NCBI RefSeq assembly: GCF_028737195.1
Contig: NZ_JAQZAJ010000002.1
Span: 806,001-870,000, forward strand
Source of the DNA: Pseudovibrio exalbescens
Lineage (GTDB): Bacteria > Pseudomonadota > Alphaproteobacteria > Rhizobiales > Stappiaceae
Direction: 5' to 3'
DNA length: 64,000 nucleotides
The translations under genes and the position numbers were made by a program. Positions 25,569 to 34,483 of this stretch are shown here, piece by piece. Positions within the stretch are counted from its first letter, which is position 1. Each line of letters starts with the position of its first letter. The notes below the pieces were generated by a model. That model ran no database searches, had not been told where the DNA came from, and was given only the letters and a program-made list of their open reading frames with translations.

Positions 25569-26603
25569 TTGAAGACAATTTTTTCTCCGGACCAAATGCT
25601 CCATGCGCCGCGCTTCGAGGTTTCTGACGGTAAGCTCGAGCCCGCAAAGGAAATTCCCTCGCGCGCGCAAATGGTGGTGGACCGTTTGAAGGACGTATCT
25701 TTTGGTGAGATCCGCGAGCCCGACGCGTTCAGCCTGGACCCGATTTTGAAGGTACACGCGGCGGACTATATCGAGTTCCTGAGTGACTTCTGGTCCATGT
25801 GGCAAGCCGAAGGCCGCACCGAAGAAGAAGCATTTCCATTTGTTTGGCCAGTACGACAATTGCGGGCCGATATTGTCCCTGACCAGATTGATGGCAAGTT
25901 AGGTTTCTATTCTTTCGATGCCGGTACTCCGATCGGCCCATACACTTGGACCTCTGTCCGCAAAAGCGCTGAAACGGCTCTTACTGGTGCAAAAATGATA
26001 TCCGGCGGCGAAAAGAGTGCTTTTGCGTTGTGCCGCCCGCCCGGGCACCACGCCCACCATCGTTTTTTCGGTGGTTACTGTTTCGTCAACAACGCAGCCG
26101 TCGCAGCTCAGTACTTAAGGGACAACGGAGCCCAAAAAGTATCGGTGCTCGACGTGGATTATCACCATGGCAATGGCACGCAAGCGCTGTTTTATGACCG
26201 CCAAGACGTGCAGTTTCTTTCAATCCACGCAGACCCCAAGGTCGAGTTTCCCTATTTCCTTGGCTATGCAGATGAAAGTGGCGTTGGAGCGGGTGAAGGC
26301 TTCAACCACAACTATCCTTTGCCTCATGGAACGCCTTGGGACGCGTGGTCGGACGCATTGAACACCGCATGTTCCAAGATCGAGGCTTATGGGCCAGACG
26401 TGCTGGTGGTGTCGCTCGGCATGGATACCTATGAGAAGGACCCAATTTCACAGTTCAAGCTGAAGACCGACGAGTTCAATCGGATCGGTGAGAGATTGGC
26501 TCAACTGAAACTACCTTGTTTGTTTGTCATGGAAGGTGGATATGCGGTTGAGGACCTCGGCATCAACTGCGTGAATGTGCTTACCGGCTTCGAGCAGGGC
26601 TAA
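25569..26603 (+). CDS. Acetylpolyamine amidohydrolase (histone deacetylase family)
   Basis: A 344-residue zinc hydrolase of the class II HDAC/AphA family, expected to deacetylate acetylputrescine-type polyamines. RPPGHHAHH holds the catalytic His pair (His160/His161). DVDYHHGNGT holds zinc ligands Asp197 and His199, and GMDTYEKD supplies the third Asp. The start codon is TTG, backed by GGGAG six bases upstream and by the expected N terminus MKTIFSPDQ. Family knowledge supports a role in polyamine catabolism. Confidence 0.88.
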   Translation: MKTIFSPDQMLHAPRFEVSDGKLEPAKEIPSRAQMVVDRLKDVSFGEIREPDAFSLDPILKVHAADYIEFLSDFWSMWQAEGRTEEEAFPFVWPVRQLRADIVPDQIDGKLGFYSFDAGTPIGPYTWTSVRKSAETALTGAKMISGGEKSAFALCRPPGHHAHHRFFGGYCFVNNAAVAAQYLRDNGAQKVSVLDVDYHHGNGTQALFYDRQDVQFLSIHADPKVEFPYFLGYADESGVGAGEGFNHNYPLPHGTPWDAWSDALNTACSKIEAYGPDVLVVSLGMDTYEKDPISQFKLKTDEFNRIGERLAQLKLPCLFVMEGGYAVEDLGINCVNVLTGFEQG

Positions 26604-26772
26604 CGCGTTGGAGGCAAAGGCAAATGCCCGCGGGTAGGGGCGAATGTTTCTTAGGCTAACCTATTGAAAAATGCCGCAAAATGCTGCGTTTCTTTAATTC
26701 ATGCCTCTTGAATACCATGGGCAGAGCGCGTACATCACTGCCCATGGTGATCCAACAGTAAGTGAAGTGGCA

Positions 26773-27207
26773 ATGGCGAAGGCGGCAGGCCGGAAACTTG
26801 GAATTCTTTGGCTTTTTTTCAGCCCGGTTGGGCGCGTGTCTCGCGAGCCGTTCTGGCTGGCGATGGCGCTCATGTGGTGCGTTATGTTTCTCGCGTTTTA
26901 TGTCAGCGCGGGCACAGTGCTCAATCAGGCAGACGCGCAGACACCAACTGCTGATCTGATCAATATGGTCATGGCCTCCAACGGCATATTGCCGATCATG
27001 GTGATGCTCTCCAAATGGTTTGAGGTGGCTTTGGTTGTAAAGCGCCTGCATGACCGTGGATGGAGTGGGCTGTTCGCGCTGCTGGTGTTTTTGCCGCTGC
27101 TCAGCATTCCCGTAGTGCTGTTCGTGGGCTTGCAACCAAGCCAGCCCGGCGCCAACCGATTTGGCCCGAGACCAAACAGTGTGCCGGAGCGCAAGAGCTC
27201 AACATAG
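26773..27207 (+). CDS. DUF805 family membrane protein
   Basis: About 144 residues with three to four hydrophobic segments. Conserved DUF805 features are visible: the N-terminal GRVSREPFW, the KRLHDRGWSG loop and the C-terminal GANRFGP. Function is unknown. A longer start at 26701 is open, but the extra 24 residues are polar and unlike the family, so I prefer 26773; neither has a strong ribosome binding site. It lies just upstream of dapE on the same strand. Confidence 0.75.
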   Translation: MAKAAGRKLGILWLFFSPVGRVSREPFWLAMALMWCVMFLAFYVSAGTVLNQADAQTPTADLINMVMASNGILPIMVMLSKWFEVALVVKRLHDRGWSGLFALLVFLPLLSIPVVLFVGLQPSQPGANRFGPRPNSVPERKSST

Positions 27208-27296
27208 GCAAGCATACTGTGGCAGTTGAGAATTGTTCATTCTGACCAGTGAACTATAGATTGACCGCGGGTAGGGCTGGGTCTACATGAAGGCGT

Positions 27297-28466
27297 ATGA
27301 CTGAACAGCTTTCCCCAGCGGTTGAAATCTGCCGCGACCTTATCCGTTGTCCCTCTGTAACGCCTGCTGAAGCTGGTGCATTGCAAGTTCTTGAAGACTT
27401 GCTGAAGCCTGCGGGTTTCGAAGTGCACCGCCCAATATTTTCGCAGGAAGGTACTCCTGACGTCGAGAACCTGTTTGCAACCATTGGCAGCGGTAAACCG
27501 CATTTCGTTTTTGCCGGTCACACGGATGTTGTGCCGGTTGGGGATGAAGCTGCTTGGTCCCATGGCCCGTTTGAGGGGGCGATTGTTGATGGCATGCTCC
27601 ATGGTCGTGGCACTGCAGATATGAAGGGTGGCGTTGCTGCCTTCGCTGCAGCTGCACTGGCCTATGTAAAGGCTCATCCGGAAGGCATTCCCGGTCAAAT
27701 CTCATTCCTCATAACGGGTGATGAAGAAGGCCCTGCCATCAACGGCACCGTGAAGCTGCTGGAGTGGGCCAAAGAACAGGGGTATGAGTTCGATGCGTGT
27801 ATCGTGGGCGAACCGACCAATCCGGACGCGCTGGGAGATGCCATAAAAGTTGGCCGCCGTGGTTCGCTTTCAGGGGCAATCACCGTTCGCGGCGTGCAAG
27901 GTCATGTGGCCTACCAGCATCTTGCGGAGAACCCGATCCCCGGCATGCTCAAGTTGCTGAGCGCACTTGCCAACATAGAGCTGGATCGTGGTAACGAGCG
28001 CTTCCAGCCTTCCAATCTCGAAATCACAAGCGTTGATGTGGGCAATGCTGCTTCCAACATTATTCCGGCCAAGGTGGAAGCAAAGTTTAACGTTCGTTTC
28101 AATGACACCTGGTCTGTAGCGAGCCTGCAAACCCACCTGCAAGACTTGCTGAAAGAAGTGGCTCCGCGTGGGCTGGACTGGGAACTGCAGTTCAAGCAAG
28201 ACAATAGCGATAGTTTCCTCACACATGATACGGCTCTGATTGAGAAGCTGTCCTCCTCGGTTGAGGCGGTTACGGGGCGTCGTCCGGAGCTTTCGACAGG
28301 TGGCGGTACTTCTGACGCAAGGTTCATCAAAAACTACTGCGCTGTGGTCGAATTCGGTTTGGTAGGCAAGACCATGCACAAGGTGGATGAGCAAGTGGCC
28401 GTGAAGGATCTGGAAGAGCTGGCCGTGATCTATGGCCGGTTCCTCAATGACTACTTCGCATCCTGA
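27297..28466 (+). CDS. dapE: Succinyl-diaminopimelate desuccinylase
   Basis: A 389-residue M20 metallopeptidase-family enzyme of lysine and diaminopimelate synthesis. It hydrolyses N-succinyl-LL-diaminopimelate. The metal ligands are visible as HTDVVP (His75, Asp77), GTADMKGG (Asp108) and GDEEGPA (Glu143/144, catalytic). Its pathway partner dapD lies about 29 kb away on the other strand, although the two are adjacent in many relatives. Two predicted membrane proteins follow on the same strand. Confidence 0.96.
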   Translation: MTEQLSPAVEICRDLIRCPSVTPAEAGALQVLEDLLKPAGFEVHRPIFSQEGTPDVENLFATIGSGKPHFVFAGHTDVVPVGDEAAWSHGPFEGAIVDGMLHGRGTADMKGGVAAFAAAALAYVKAHPEGIPGQISFLITGDEEGPAINGTVKLLEWAKEQGYEFDACIVGEPTNPDALGDAIKVGRRGSLSGAITVRGVQGHVAYQHLAENPIPGMLKLLSALANIELDRGNERFQPSNLEITSVDVGNAASNIIPAKVEAKFNVRFNDTWSVASLQTHLQDLLKEVAPRGLDWELQFKQDNSDSFLTHDTALIEKLSSSVEAVTGRRPELSTGGGTSDARFIKNYCAVVEFGLVGKTMHKVDEQVAVKDLEELAVIYGRFLNDYFAS

Positions 28467-28494
28467 TTTTAGAACGCCTTAGGGGGTTTGCTGC

Positions 28495-29088
28495 ATGTTG
28501 CCATCACTGACTGAAGTCAGACACTCTGTCCAAGGCTCCTGGCTGCTTGTTAAAGGCCGCTCTGAGGGGATGAGCTATTTCGACTTGTCGGCTGATGGCT
28601 TCTGGCGTTCGTTCACGGTATTGCTGTACGTATTGCCTTTCTACATGCTTGGCAACGTAACAGAGGCTCAGCTCGGAAAAGAGCTGGGTGAGCCTTTATC
28701 GGCCAACGGCGGCGGCTTGTTGCCGCTGCCAAAGCTTTTCACATTAGTGTTGGATTGGATCGGCTTTCCAATCATCCTCGCGTTTCTGGCCTCCCTATTG
28801 GCCGTTCGAAATACCTACGGCGCCTATGTGACTGTACGCAATTGGACGACCCTGGTGGTCGTGATCCCCCATGCGGCTCTGAACCTTCTCTATTTGGCGG
28901 GTGTTCTGAATGCCGACATGCTGCTGACACTCAGCCTGTTCGTGGTGGGTTGGGTTCTCTGGGTCCATTTTACTGTGGCGCGTATTGCGCTTTCGGTAGG
29001 GGCGGGCTTGGCAATTGGCCTTGTGGTCCTAGACTTTATCTTGAGCCTGTTTATCGTGCAGATTGTCGACCAACTGTTTTCCTTGTGA
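28495..29088 (+). CDS. Hypothetical inner-membrane protein
   Basis: A 197-residue protein I do not recognise. It has about five hydrophobic segments after a polar N terminus. The pattern loosely recalls YIP1-like small membrane proteins, but no motif is decisive. It starts 28 bases after dapE on the same strand and is probably co-transcribed. There is no obvious terminator before the next membrane gene. Confidence 0.7.
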   Translation: MLPSLTEVRHSVQGSWLLVKGRSEGMSYFDLSADGFWRSFTVLLYVLPFYMLGNVTEAQLGKELGEPLSANGGGLLPLPKLFTLVLDWIGFPIILAFLASLLAVRNTYGAYVTVRNWTTLVVVIPHAALNLLYLAGVLNADMLLTLSLFVVGWVLWVHFTVARIALSVGAGLAIGLVVLDFILSLFIVQIVDQLFSL

Positions 29089-29180
29089 CTAAATAACTAA
29101 GAAATTTACCTTAAGTAAGCTGGAAAATGGCCGCGTTTAACGGCACTCTATGTTTGGGAGAAACGTAGAGGGAGTTAAAC

Positions 29181-30008
29181 ATGGTCAGAGATCATATTGG
29201 CCAGGCGACGCATCTGGACGATGCCGCTGAGCGACAAATACCAGTCGTTAACAAGATCGAGATAGCCGATATTGTTGATGCGCTTAAGTTGGGTATGAAA
29301 GACTTCAGAAGGCAACCGCTCTACGGTTTGTTTTTTGGATGCTTTTTTGCCATTGGCGGCAACATGATCGTGCTGATGAGCTTCTTTTACAATCAAAGCC
29401 ACTTGAGTTATCCGCTCGCCGTTGGTTTCTGGCTGATCGGTCCCTTCATTGCAGTCGGCCTTTACGAAGTCTCCCGGCGTCTTGAGAAGAATGAAGAACT
29501 GTCATGGCGCGGTGTACTGGGCATCATGTGGGACCAACATCGCCGAGAGCTTGCCTGGATGGCCTTTGTAGTCATCTTCATTCTGCTCATGTGGATGTTT
29601 GAAGTGCGGCTTTTGCTGGCGCTTTTCTTGGGATTTAGCGGTTTTTCGACCTTCGGAGAGTTCTTGCAAGTAATGTTCACAACGCCCCAGGGTTTCATGT
29701 TCCTTGTGGTCGGAAATGTTGTGGGGGCGTTGATCTCCCTGATCCTGTTCTCACTAACAGTGGTGTCATTTCCCCTGTTGCTGGACCGGAGTTACGATTT
29801 CATTACCGCCATGATTACGAGCGTTAAAGTGGTGCTCGCAAGCCCCGTTGTCATGATCGGTTGGGGGTGGGCCATCACTCTCATTCTGCTGGCATCAATG
29901 GCCCCAGCGTTCATCGGTTTGATCGTGACATTGCCAATACTGGGTCATACCACTTGGCACCTTTATCGAAAGGCTGTTCGGTTCGAGGACAAGCCTAAAC
30001 TGAACTAG
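29181..30008 (+). CDS. DUF2189 family membrane protein
   Basis: A 275-residue integral membrane protein with about six hydrophobic helices. It shows the DUF2189 hallmarks: an N-terminal DALKLGMKDFRRQPLYG, GPFIAVGLYEVSRRLE and FPLLLDRSYDFITAM. Function is unknown; members are widespread in alphaproteobacteria and sometimes lie near respiratory genes. Its last four bases overlap the convergent truA stop. Confidence 0.85.
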   Translation: MVRDHIGQATHLDDAAERQIPVVNKIEIADIVDALKLGMKDFRRQPLYGLFFGCFFAIGGNMIVLMSFFYNQSHLSYPLAVGFWLIGPFIAVGLYEVSRRLEKNEELSWRGVLGIMWDQHRRELAWMAFVVIFILLMWMFEVRLLLALFLGFSGFSTFGEFLQVMFTTPQGFMFLVVGNVVGALISLILFSLTVVSFPLLLDRSYDFITAMITSVKVVLASPVVMIGWGWAITLILLASMAPAFIGLIVTLPILGHTTWHLYRKAVRFEDKPKLN

Positions 30009-30829
30009 GCTTTTTCTTCAGAAGCAGGAGTGGCGCTTGCAGCAAGGCTAGCCTGATACTCGGCCAGCGATGCAGCGTCCTCCTCTGGAGACCGGTAGTC
30101 AACTTGAGTGAGGTAAAGGCCTTCCGCTACGGCGACAGGACCGCAGGCTTTGCGGTCACGTGCCTCAAGGGCCTGTGCTACATCTTCCTTTGTCCATCGC
30201 CCTTCGCCAACCAGTTTTAGCGTACCCACCATGGAGCGCACCTGATTGTGCAAGAACGAGCGTGACGAGCATTCAAGAAATACGTTTTCTTCTCGGCGGT
30301 ACACCGCCATCCGTTCCATGGTTTTCCACGGGCTCTTGGCCTGACAGCGCGTATGGCGGAAGGTGGTGAAATCGTGATGGCCAACGAGCACTTGCGCTGC
30401 CTCATGCATGGCGTCTGCATCCAGCTCAGGCTTCACATGCCACGCCAAGCCTTTGTCGTAGGTCAAAGGGTAGGGCCGGTTCACAATGCGGTAGCGGTAG
30501 TAACGGCGTATTGCTGAGAAGCGGGCGTCAAACCCCACGCCGGTTTTTTCGCAGGCAAGTATGGCAACAGGGTCCGGCTGCGCATGAAAGTTCAGCGCAT
30601 TCATGACTGTTTCCGCCGGCCAATCTTTTTCAAGGTCCAGATGCGCCACCTGACCGGTAGCATGGACACCTGAATCTGTGCGCCCCGCTCCGCCAATGGT
30701 CACCGTTTCACCACAGAAAGACTTGATGGCCCGCTCGATGACACCTTGAACAGTCGGTCCATTGTCCTGCCGTTGCCAACCAACGAAAGGGCGTCCGTCA
30801 TATTCAACTGTAATCTTGTAGCGAGGCAT
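30005..30829 (-). CDS. truA: tRNA pseudouridine synthase A
   Basis: A 274-residue enzyme modifying U38-40 of the tRNA anticodon arm. The catalytic Asp52 lies in GRTDSGVHATGQ, the family signature. Length is typical. The C-terminal tail is Ala-rich and polar. It is the last gene of a minus-strand group with fmt and def upstream, an arrangement recalled from other alphaproteobacteria. Between them sit a GNAT and a MazG-like gene. Confidence 0.95.
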   Translation of the reverse strand: MPRYKITVEYDGRPFVGWQRQDNGPTVQGVIERAIKSFCGETVTIGGAGRTDSGVHATGQVAHLDLEKDWPAETVMNALNFHAQPDPVAILACEKTGVGFDARFSAIRRYYRYRIVNRPYPLTYDKGLAWHVKPELDADAMHEAAQVLVGHHDFTTFRHTRCQAKSPWKTMERMAVYRREENVFLECSSRSFLHNQVRSMVGTLKLVGEGRWTKEDVAQALEARDRKACGPVAVAEGLYLTQVDYRSPEEDAASLAEYQASLAASATPASEEKA

Positions 30830-30974
30830 GAGTGCTGGTGAACCGTTTTTGTATTTTCAGTAGGAGCGCGTTTTTGATTGAGGCCTGTTACCCTCAATCG
30901 TGTGCGAGCGCAACCCGCTGTGCAGACGAAGCCGAGTAGTTCCCATTGGTGTAGGCGCTATAGCGCAGCTTTGG

Positions 30975-31514
30975 CTAACCAAGCTTTTGAAAAGGTGTTG
31001 CGTAGCTGACTTCAATTGGCAAGCCATCGCGCCCTTGAGCTGTCAAAGGCAGCGCCATGAACACTGGACCTGCGAATGGCCCGCTGACTTTCTTGGCCAC
31101 CTCAGCATCAAACCCGAAGCGTGGGTAGTAGTTCGGATCACCCAGAACGAGAACAAGATCTTCACCCATCCCTTGCAGGTCATCAATGCTCTCGCGAATG
31201 AGATAGGCACCGATCCCGCGACCTTGAATGCCAGGTTCCACGCAGACAGGTGCGAGACAGGTGATGTTGAGGCGATGACCAGGACCGGCACCTGTCACGC
31301 GCGAATAGGCCACGTGAGCGACGATCTCGCCAGACGGGTCAACGGCGACTTTCTCAACGACAAGCATCCCACAGTTACGCAAGTCGTCGACAAGATCTGC
31401 TTCCAGATCCCGCTTGAAGCACTTTTCAACGAGCGCGCGAACAGCGCTGTGATCCTCTGGCTGAACGGTGCGCAGCGTTGCAACGTGCTCGGAACTAAAA
31501 GGTGCGTCGGTCAT
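30975..31514 (-). CDS. GNAT family N-acetyltransferase (YhbS-like)
   Basis: About 179 residues. The acetyl-CoA motif V-x-P-x-x-Q-x-x-G-x-G appears as VEPGIQGRGIGAYLI, and the YhbS-like LVLGDPNYYPRFGF follows. Substrate unknown. I chose the start at 31514 because it overlaps the upstream MazG-like stop as ATGA with AGGA upstream; a start at 31553 would add 13 unsupported residues. The pair is surely co-transcribed. Confidence 0.85.
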   Translation of the reverse strand: MTDAPFSSEHVATLRTVQPEDHSAVRALVEKCFKRDLEADLVDDLRNCGMLVVEKVAVDPSGEIVAHVAYSRVTGAGPGHRLNITCLAPVCVEPGIQGRGIGAYLIRESIDDLQGMGEDLVLVLGDPNYYPRFGFDAEVAKKVSGPFAGPVFMALPLTAQGRDGLPIEVSYATPFQKLG

Positions 31515-31852
31515 GTCCTGTCTTTCTGCAGTGTTGCTTCCCATTTTGCGCACTTTAGCGCAATCAGCCGTTCCAGCTCAGATAAAAACTGGGCATCGGA
31601 TTCACAAGTGTGCGCGAGTATCGCCAGTGAGACAATGAGCGCATCAACGCTTTCTTCGCGCACATCCGAGGTATCCAGCGACTTGTATTCAGTGCCGGGA
31701 GCCTTTGTGGCACTCAGGACCGCTTGGGCAACCTCTCCAACTTCTTCGCTCAGCTTCAGCGTGCGTTCCTGAAGCGTTTTGGGATCGCGTTGGGTGATCG
31801 CAAAGATGCGCTGCAGAGCGGGCCTCCAAGCCTGCGGGCTGTCCAAGGTCAT
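31511..31852 (-). CDS. MazG-like nucleotide pyrophosphohydrolase
   Basis: A 113-residue all-alpha NTP pyrophosphohydrolase-like protein. The metal-binding EEVGE within KLSEEVGEVAQA and a later ExxDA (EESVDAL) form the MazG/PRA-PH active-site pattern. It is too short for full MazG and could be a phosphoribosyl-ATP pyrophosphatase relative or a house-cleaning enzyme. No his gene is near. It overlaps the GNAT start and lies 24 bases after fmt. Confidence 0.75.
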   Translation of the reverse strand: MTLDSPQAWRPALQRIFAITQRDPKTLQERTLKLSEEVGEVAQAVLSATKAPGTEYKSLDTSDVREESVDALIVSLAILAHTCESDAQFLSELERLIALKCAKWEATLQKDRT

Positions 31853-31876
31853 GCTGGTCTCCCAAAAAGCACCGTG

Positions 31877-32818
31877 TCAGACCAGAGGCACTGCTGTATC
31901 CAAATGGCCGCCACGCAGAAACTCCTCTGCGCTCATGCTTTTCTTGCCAGCGCGCTGAAGCAAGGCAAGTTTTACGGCACCCTCAGCGCAGGCGACAATA
32001 AACTCATCTCCTTCAGCCTTTAAGATCGTGCCAGAGGTCCCTGAACCTTCTGCAGCAGAGGAGCGCAGAACCTTCACACGCTCTTTCTTTGTGCCGAAAG
32101 TCATTTCAGTCCACGCCCCTGGGAAAGGTGAGAGGCCGCGAATGTGATTATGAACTTCCGCAGCTGGCTTCCTCCAGTCAATGCGGGTTTCTGCCTTGTC
32201 GATCTTAGAGGCGTAAGTGACGCCTTCCTCGCTCTGAACGGTCTCGGTTAGCCCGCCGCGGGACAACGCAGAAAGTGCGCGTACCATCACATCACCGCAC
32301 AATGGAGACAAGCGATCATGGAGCTCGCCCGTTGTCATGTCTGGGGTAATGGCGATGCTCTCGCTCATGCAGACGGGGCCAGTATCAAGACCAGCTTCCA
32401 TCTTCATCACCTGTACGCCTGTTTCCGTGTCACCAGCCATAATGGCGCGGTTGATCGGGGCCGCGCCGCGCCAACGTGGCAGCAAGGAAGCATGGCCGTT
32501 CAGGCAGCCGTATTCTGGTGCTTCAAGAATGGCCTTCGGAAGGATCAGTCCATAGGCCACAACCACTGCAACGTCCGCTTGATGCGAGCGAAAAAACTCT
32601 TGTTCTTCAGCGCTCTTGAGGGACGTGGGTGTGTAGACCGGAATGCCAAGGCTTTCCGCAGCTTCATGTACAGCGGTCTTGTGCAGTTCCATGCCGCGTC
32701 CAGCCTTTCGTGGCGGCTGGCTGTAGCACGCGACCACGTCCCACCCTTGCCCGACGATGTCCATCAGGGTTGGAACTGAAAACTCCGGGGTGCCCATGAA
32801 AACGATACGAAGTGACAT
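31877..32818 (-). CDS. fmt: Methionyl-tRNA formyltransferase
   Basis: A 313-residue enzyme formylating initiator Met-tRNA. It has the N-terminal [12 protein letters not shown], the 10-formyl-THF and active-site segment [15 protein letters not shown] with catalytic Asn and His, and [11 protein letters not shown] at the start of the C-terminal tRNA-binding domain. AGGATC precedes the ATG. Def lies upstream on the same strand, but a strong terminator separates the two, so they are probably not on one transcript. Confidence 0.96.
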   Translation of the reverse strand: MSLRIVFMGTPEFSVPTLMDIVGQGWDVVACYSQPPRKAGRGMELHKTAVHEAAESLGIPVYTPTSLKSAEEQEFFRSHQADVAVVVAYGLILPKAILEAPEYGCLNGHASLLPRWRGAAPINRAIMAGDTETGVQVMKMEAGLDTGPVCMSESIAITPDMTTGELHDRLSPLCGDVMVRALSALSRGGLTETVQSEEGVTYASKIDKAETRIDWRKPAAEVHNHIRGLSPFPGAWTEMTFGTKKERVKVLRSSAAEGSGTSGTILKAEGDEFIVACAEGAVKLALLQRAGKKSMSAEEFLRGGHLDTAVPLV

Positions 32819-32924
32819 GATGATCCTGATCTCGGCTGAATGGATGTTGCAGCACTCTTATAAGCATATGCCGTTCAAGGGAACCAACCAGACCTATGAA
32901 TTTGGAAGAGTACCCAAAAACGGC

Positions 32925-32954
32925 AACAAACAAAAATGGCGCCCGAAGGCGCCA
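32925..32954 (-). terminator. Rho-independent terminator of def
   Basis: On the minus strand TGGCGCC-TTCG-GGCGCCA is a perfect 7-bp stem with a stable UUCG tetraloop, followed by TTTTTGTTTG. It lies about 30 bases after the def stop. Confidence 0.92.
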
Positions 32955-32986
32955 CACTGCTCGTGCTTGGATTTCAAATAGGTTCT

Positions 32987-33511
32987 CTAGGCCCGCATTT
33001 TCGCGGCTTTTTGGAACTTCTTCATGATGCGGTCCCGCTTGAGACGTGACAAGTAATCAATGAAGAGCACACCATCGAGGTGATCCAGCTCGTGCTGAAT
33101 GCACGTCGCAAGCAAACCGTCAGCTTCCAGTTCGCAGGCTTCACCATCCCGGTTCAGGTAGCTTACTTTGATGGCTATTGGACGCTGAACTTCCTCGTAA
33201 ATCTCCGGGATAGACAAACAGCCTTCCTGGTATGGCGCTGTTTCCTCTGAGCTCCAAGTGATCTCCGGATTGATAAAGACACGAGGTTCTTTCTTGTCTT
33301 CTTCACCCTCGCCACGCTCTGCAACATCAACCACAAAGATGCGCTTTAGCACACCAATCTGGCTGGCTGCCAAGCCAATACCCGGCGCTGCATACATGGT
33401 CTCCAGCATGTCATCGGCAAGCTGGCGAATTTCGTCGTTTACCTCCGTGATCGGGAGGCACTTTTGGCGCAGAACTGCGTCTGGCAGGATTACAATCTCG
33501 CGTGTCGTCAT
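32987..33511 (-). CDS. def: Peptide deformylase
   Basis: A 174-residue metalloprotease removing N-formyl from nascent proteins. The three motifs are GIGLAASQIG, EGCLSIP (metal-binding Cys) and QHELDHLDG (HExxH). The C terminus is basic. The frame is open upstream to 33670, but the first 53 residues are unrelated to any deformylase, so I place the start at 33511 (MTTREIVILPD). It is divergent from the SDR gene, and the region between must hold both promoters. Confidence 0.95.
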   Translation of the reverse strand: MTTREIVILPDAVLRQKCLPITEVNDEIRQLADDMLETMYAAPGIGLAASQIGVLKRIFVVDVAERGEGEEDKKEPRVFINPEITWSSEETAPYQEGCLSIPEIYEEVQRPIAIKVSYLNRDGEACELEADGLLATCIQHELDHLDGVLFIDYLSRLKRDRIMKKFQKAAKMRA

Positions 33512-33670
33512 AGCTTTCAGATATGGGATTACCTTGCCCACGTCAACGAGACATTTGGAGGTGCTCAGCGGATAAATCTTCCCTCCAAGCATGGACATGC
33601 ACCATATGGTTGACGCACACTGCCGCGGCCCGAAGGGCTCCCAATCAATAATACAGGAGGAAAGATACAA

Positions 33671-34420
33671 ATGTCTTTAGGATCTGTCGTCATTACGGGT
33701 GCAAGTCGGGGAATCGGCGCCGCCACGGCCGTTCTTGCGGCAAAGCGTGGATTTAGTGTGTGTGTGAATTACACATCCAATGAAGAGGCTGCTGACCAAG
33801 TACTTGCTAAAGTAACCGAAAATGGCGGCATGGCCATAAAGGTTCAAGCGGATGTGAGCCGCGAGGATGAAGTTGCCCGCATGTTCGATCGGTGCGAGCA
33901 AGAGCTGGGCCATCTCAGCGGGCTGGTAAACTCCGCCGGTATCATGAGCCCGAACATGCGGCTGGAAACCATGGACTTCGCACGGCTTGAGCGCGTGTTC
34001 CGCATCAACGTGCTGGGTTCAATTCTGTGCGCCAAGGAAGCTGTGCGGCGCATGTCGCGTACCAACGGCGGCCATGGTGGGGCGATCGTGAACCTCAGCT
34101 CAGTTGCCTCTCAGCACGGAGCCCCCGGAGAAAACGTGGACTATGCAGCCAGCAAGGGCGCCATTGATTCCTTCACCAAGGGCCTCGCCAAGGAAGTGGC
34201 GGCAGATGGCATCCGTGTAAACTGTGTGCGTCCGGGCCTAACGGCTACAGAGCTGCACGAAAGCACCGGTGATCCAGAGCGCATTGTGAACCTGGCGCCG
34301 TATGTTCCCATCAAGCGCGTGGCGGAACCCCATGAGATTGCAGAGGCCATCATGTGGTTCCTGTCAGATCAATCCTCATACTGTGTTGGTGCAATTCTCG
34401 ATGTGTCTGGCGGTCGCTAG
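33671..34420 (+). CDS. SDR family oxidoreductase
   Basis: A 249-residue classical SDR. TGASRGIG is at residues 9-16, an NSAG variant of NNAG follows near residue 86, and the catalytic Ser...YAASK follows. The C terminus ends with VGAILDVSGGR, as in FabG-like and sugar dehydrogenases. An AGGAGG Shine-Dalgarno supports the start. The substrate cannot be assigned. It is divergent from def. Confidence 0.88.
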   Translation: MSLGSVVITGASRGIGAATAVLAAKRGFSVCVNYTSNEEAADQVLAKVTENGGMAIKVQADVSREDEVARMFDRCEQELGHLSGLVNSAGIMSPNMRLETMDFARLERVFRINVLGSILCAKEAVRRMSRTNGGHGGAIVNLSSVASQHGAPGENVDYAASKGAIDSFTKGLAKEVAADGIRVNCVRPGLTATELHESTGDPERIVNLAPYVPIKRVAEPHEIAEAIMWFLSDQSSYCVGAILDVSGGR

Positions 34421-34483
34421 GCGTCTCGCCAGCTTGAAGGTGCTCTGAGCTGTGCGCGAGCGAGGGCTTGCCGAGATCAGTGA

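Noticed and set aside
26628-27276. A shared 12-base string CCGCGGGTAGGG before the DUF805 gene and before dapE
   Set aside because: It is short, has no symmetry and shows no further similarity around it, so it is compatible with chance in GC-rich gaps.
32987-33670. Extended N terminus for peptide deformylase up to 33670
   Set aside because: The extra 53 residues are unlike any deformylase and would run into the SDR gene promoter. The start at 33511 matches the family.
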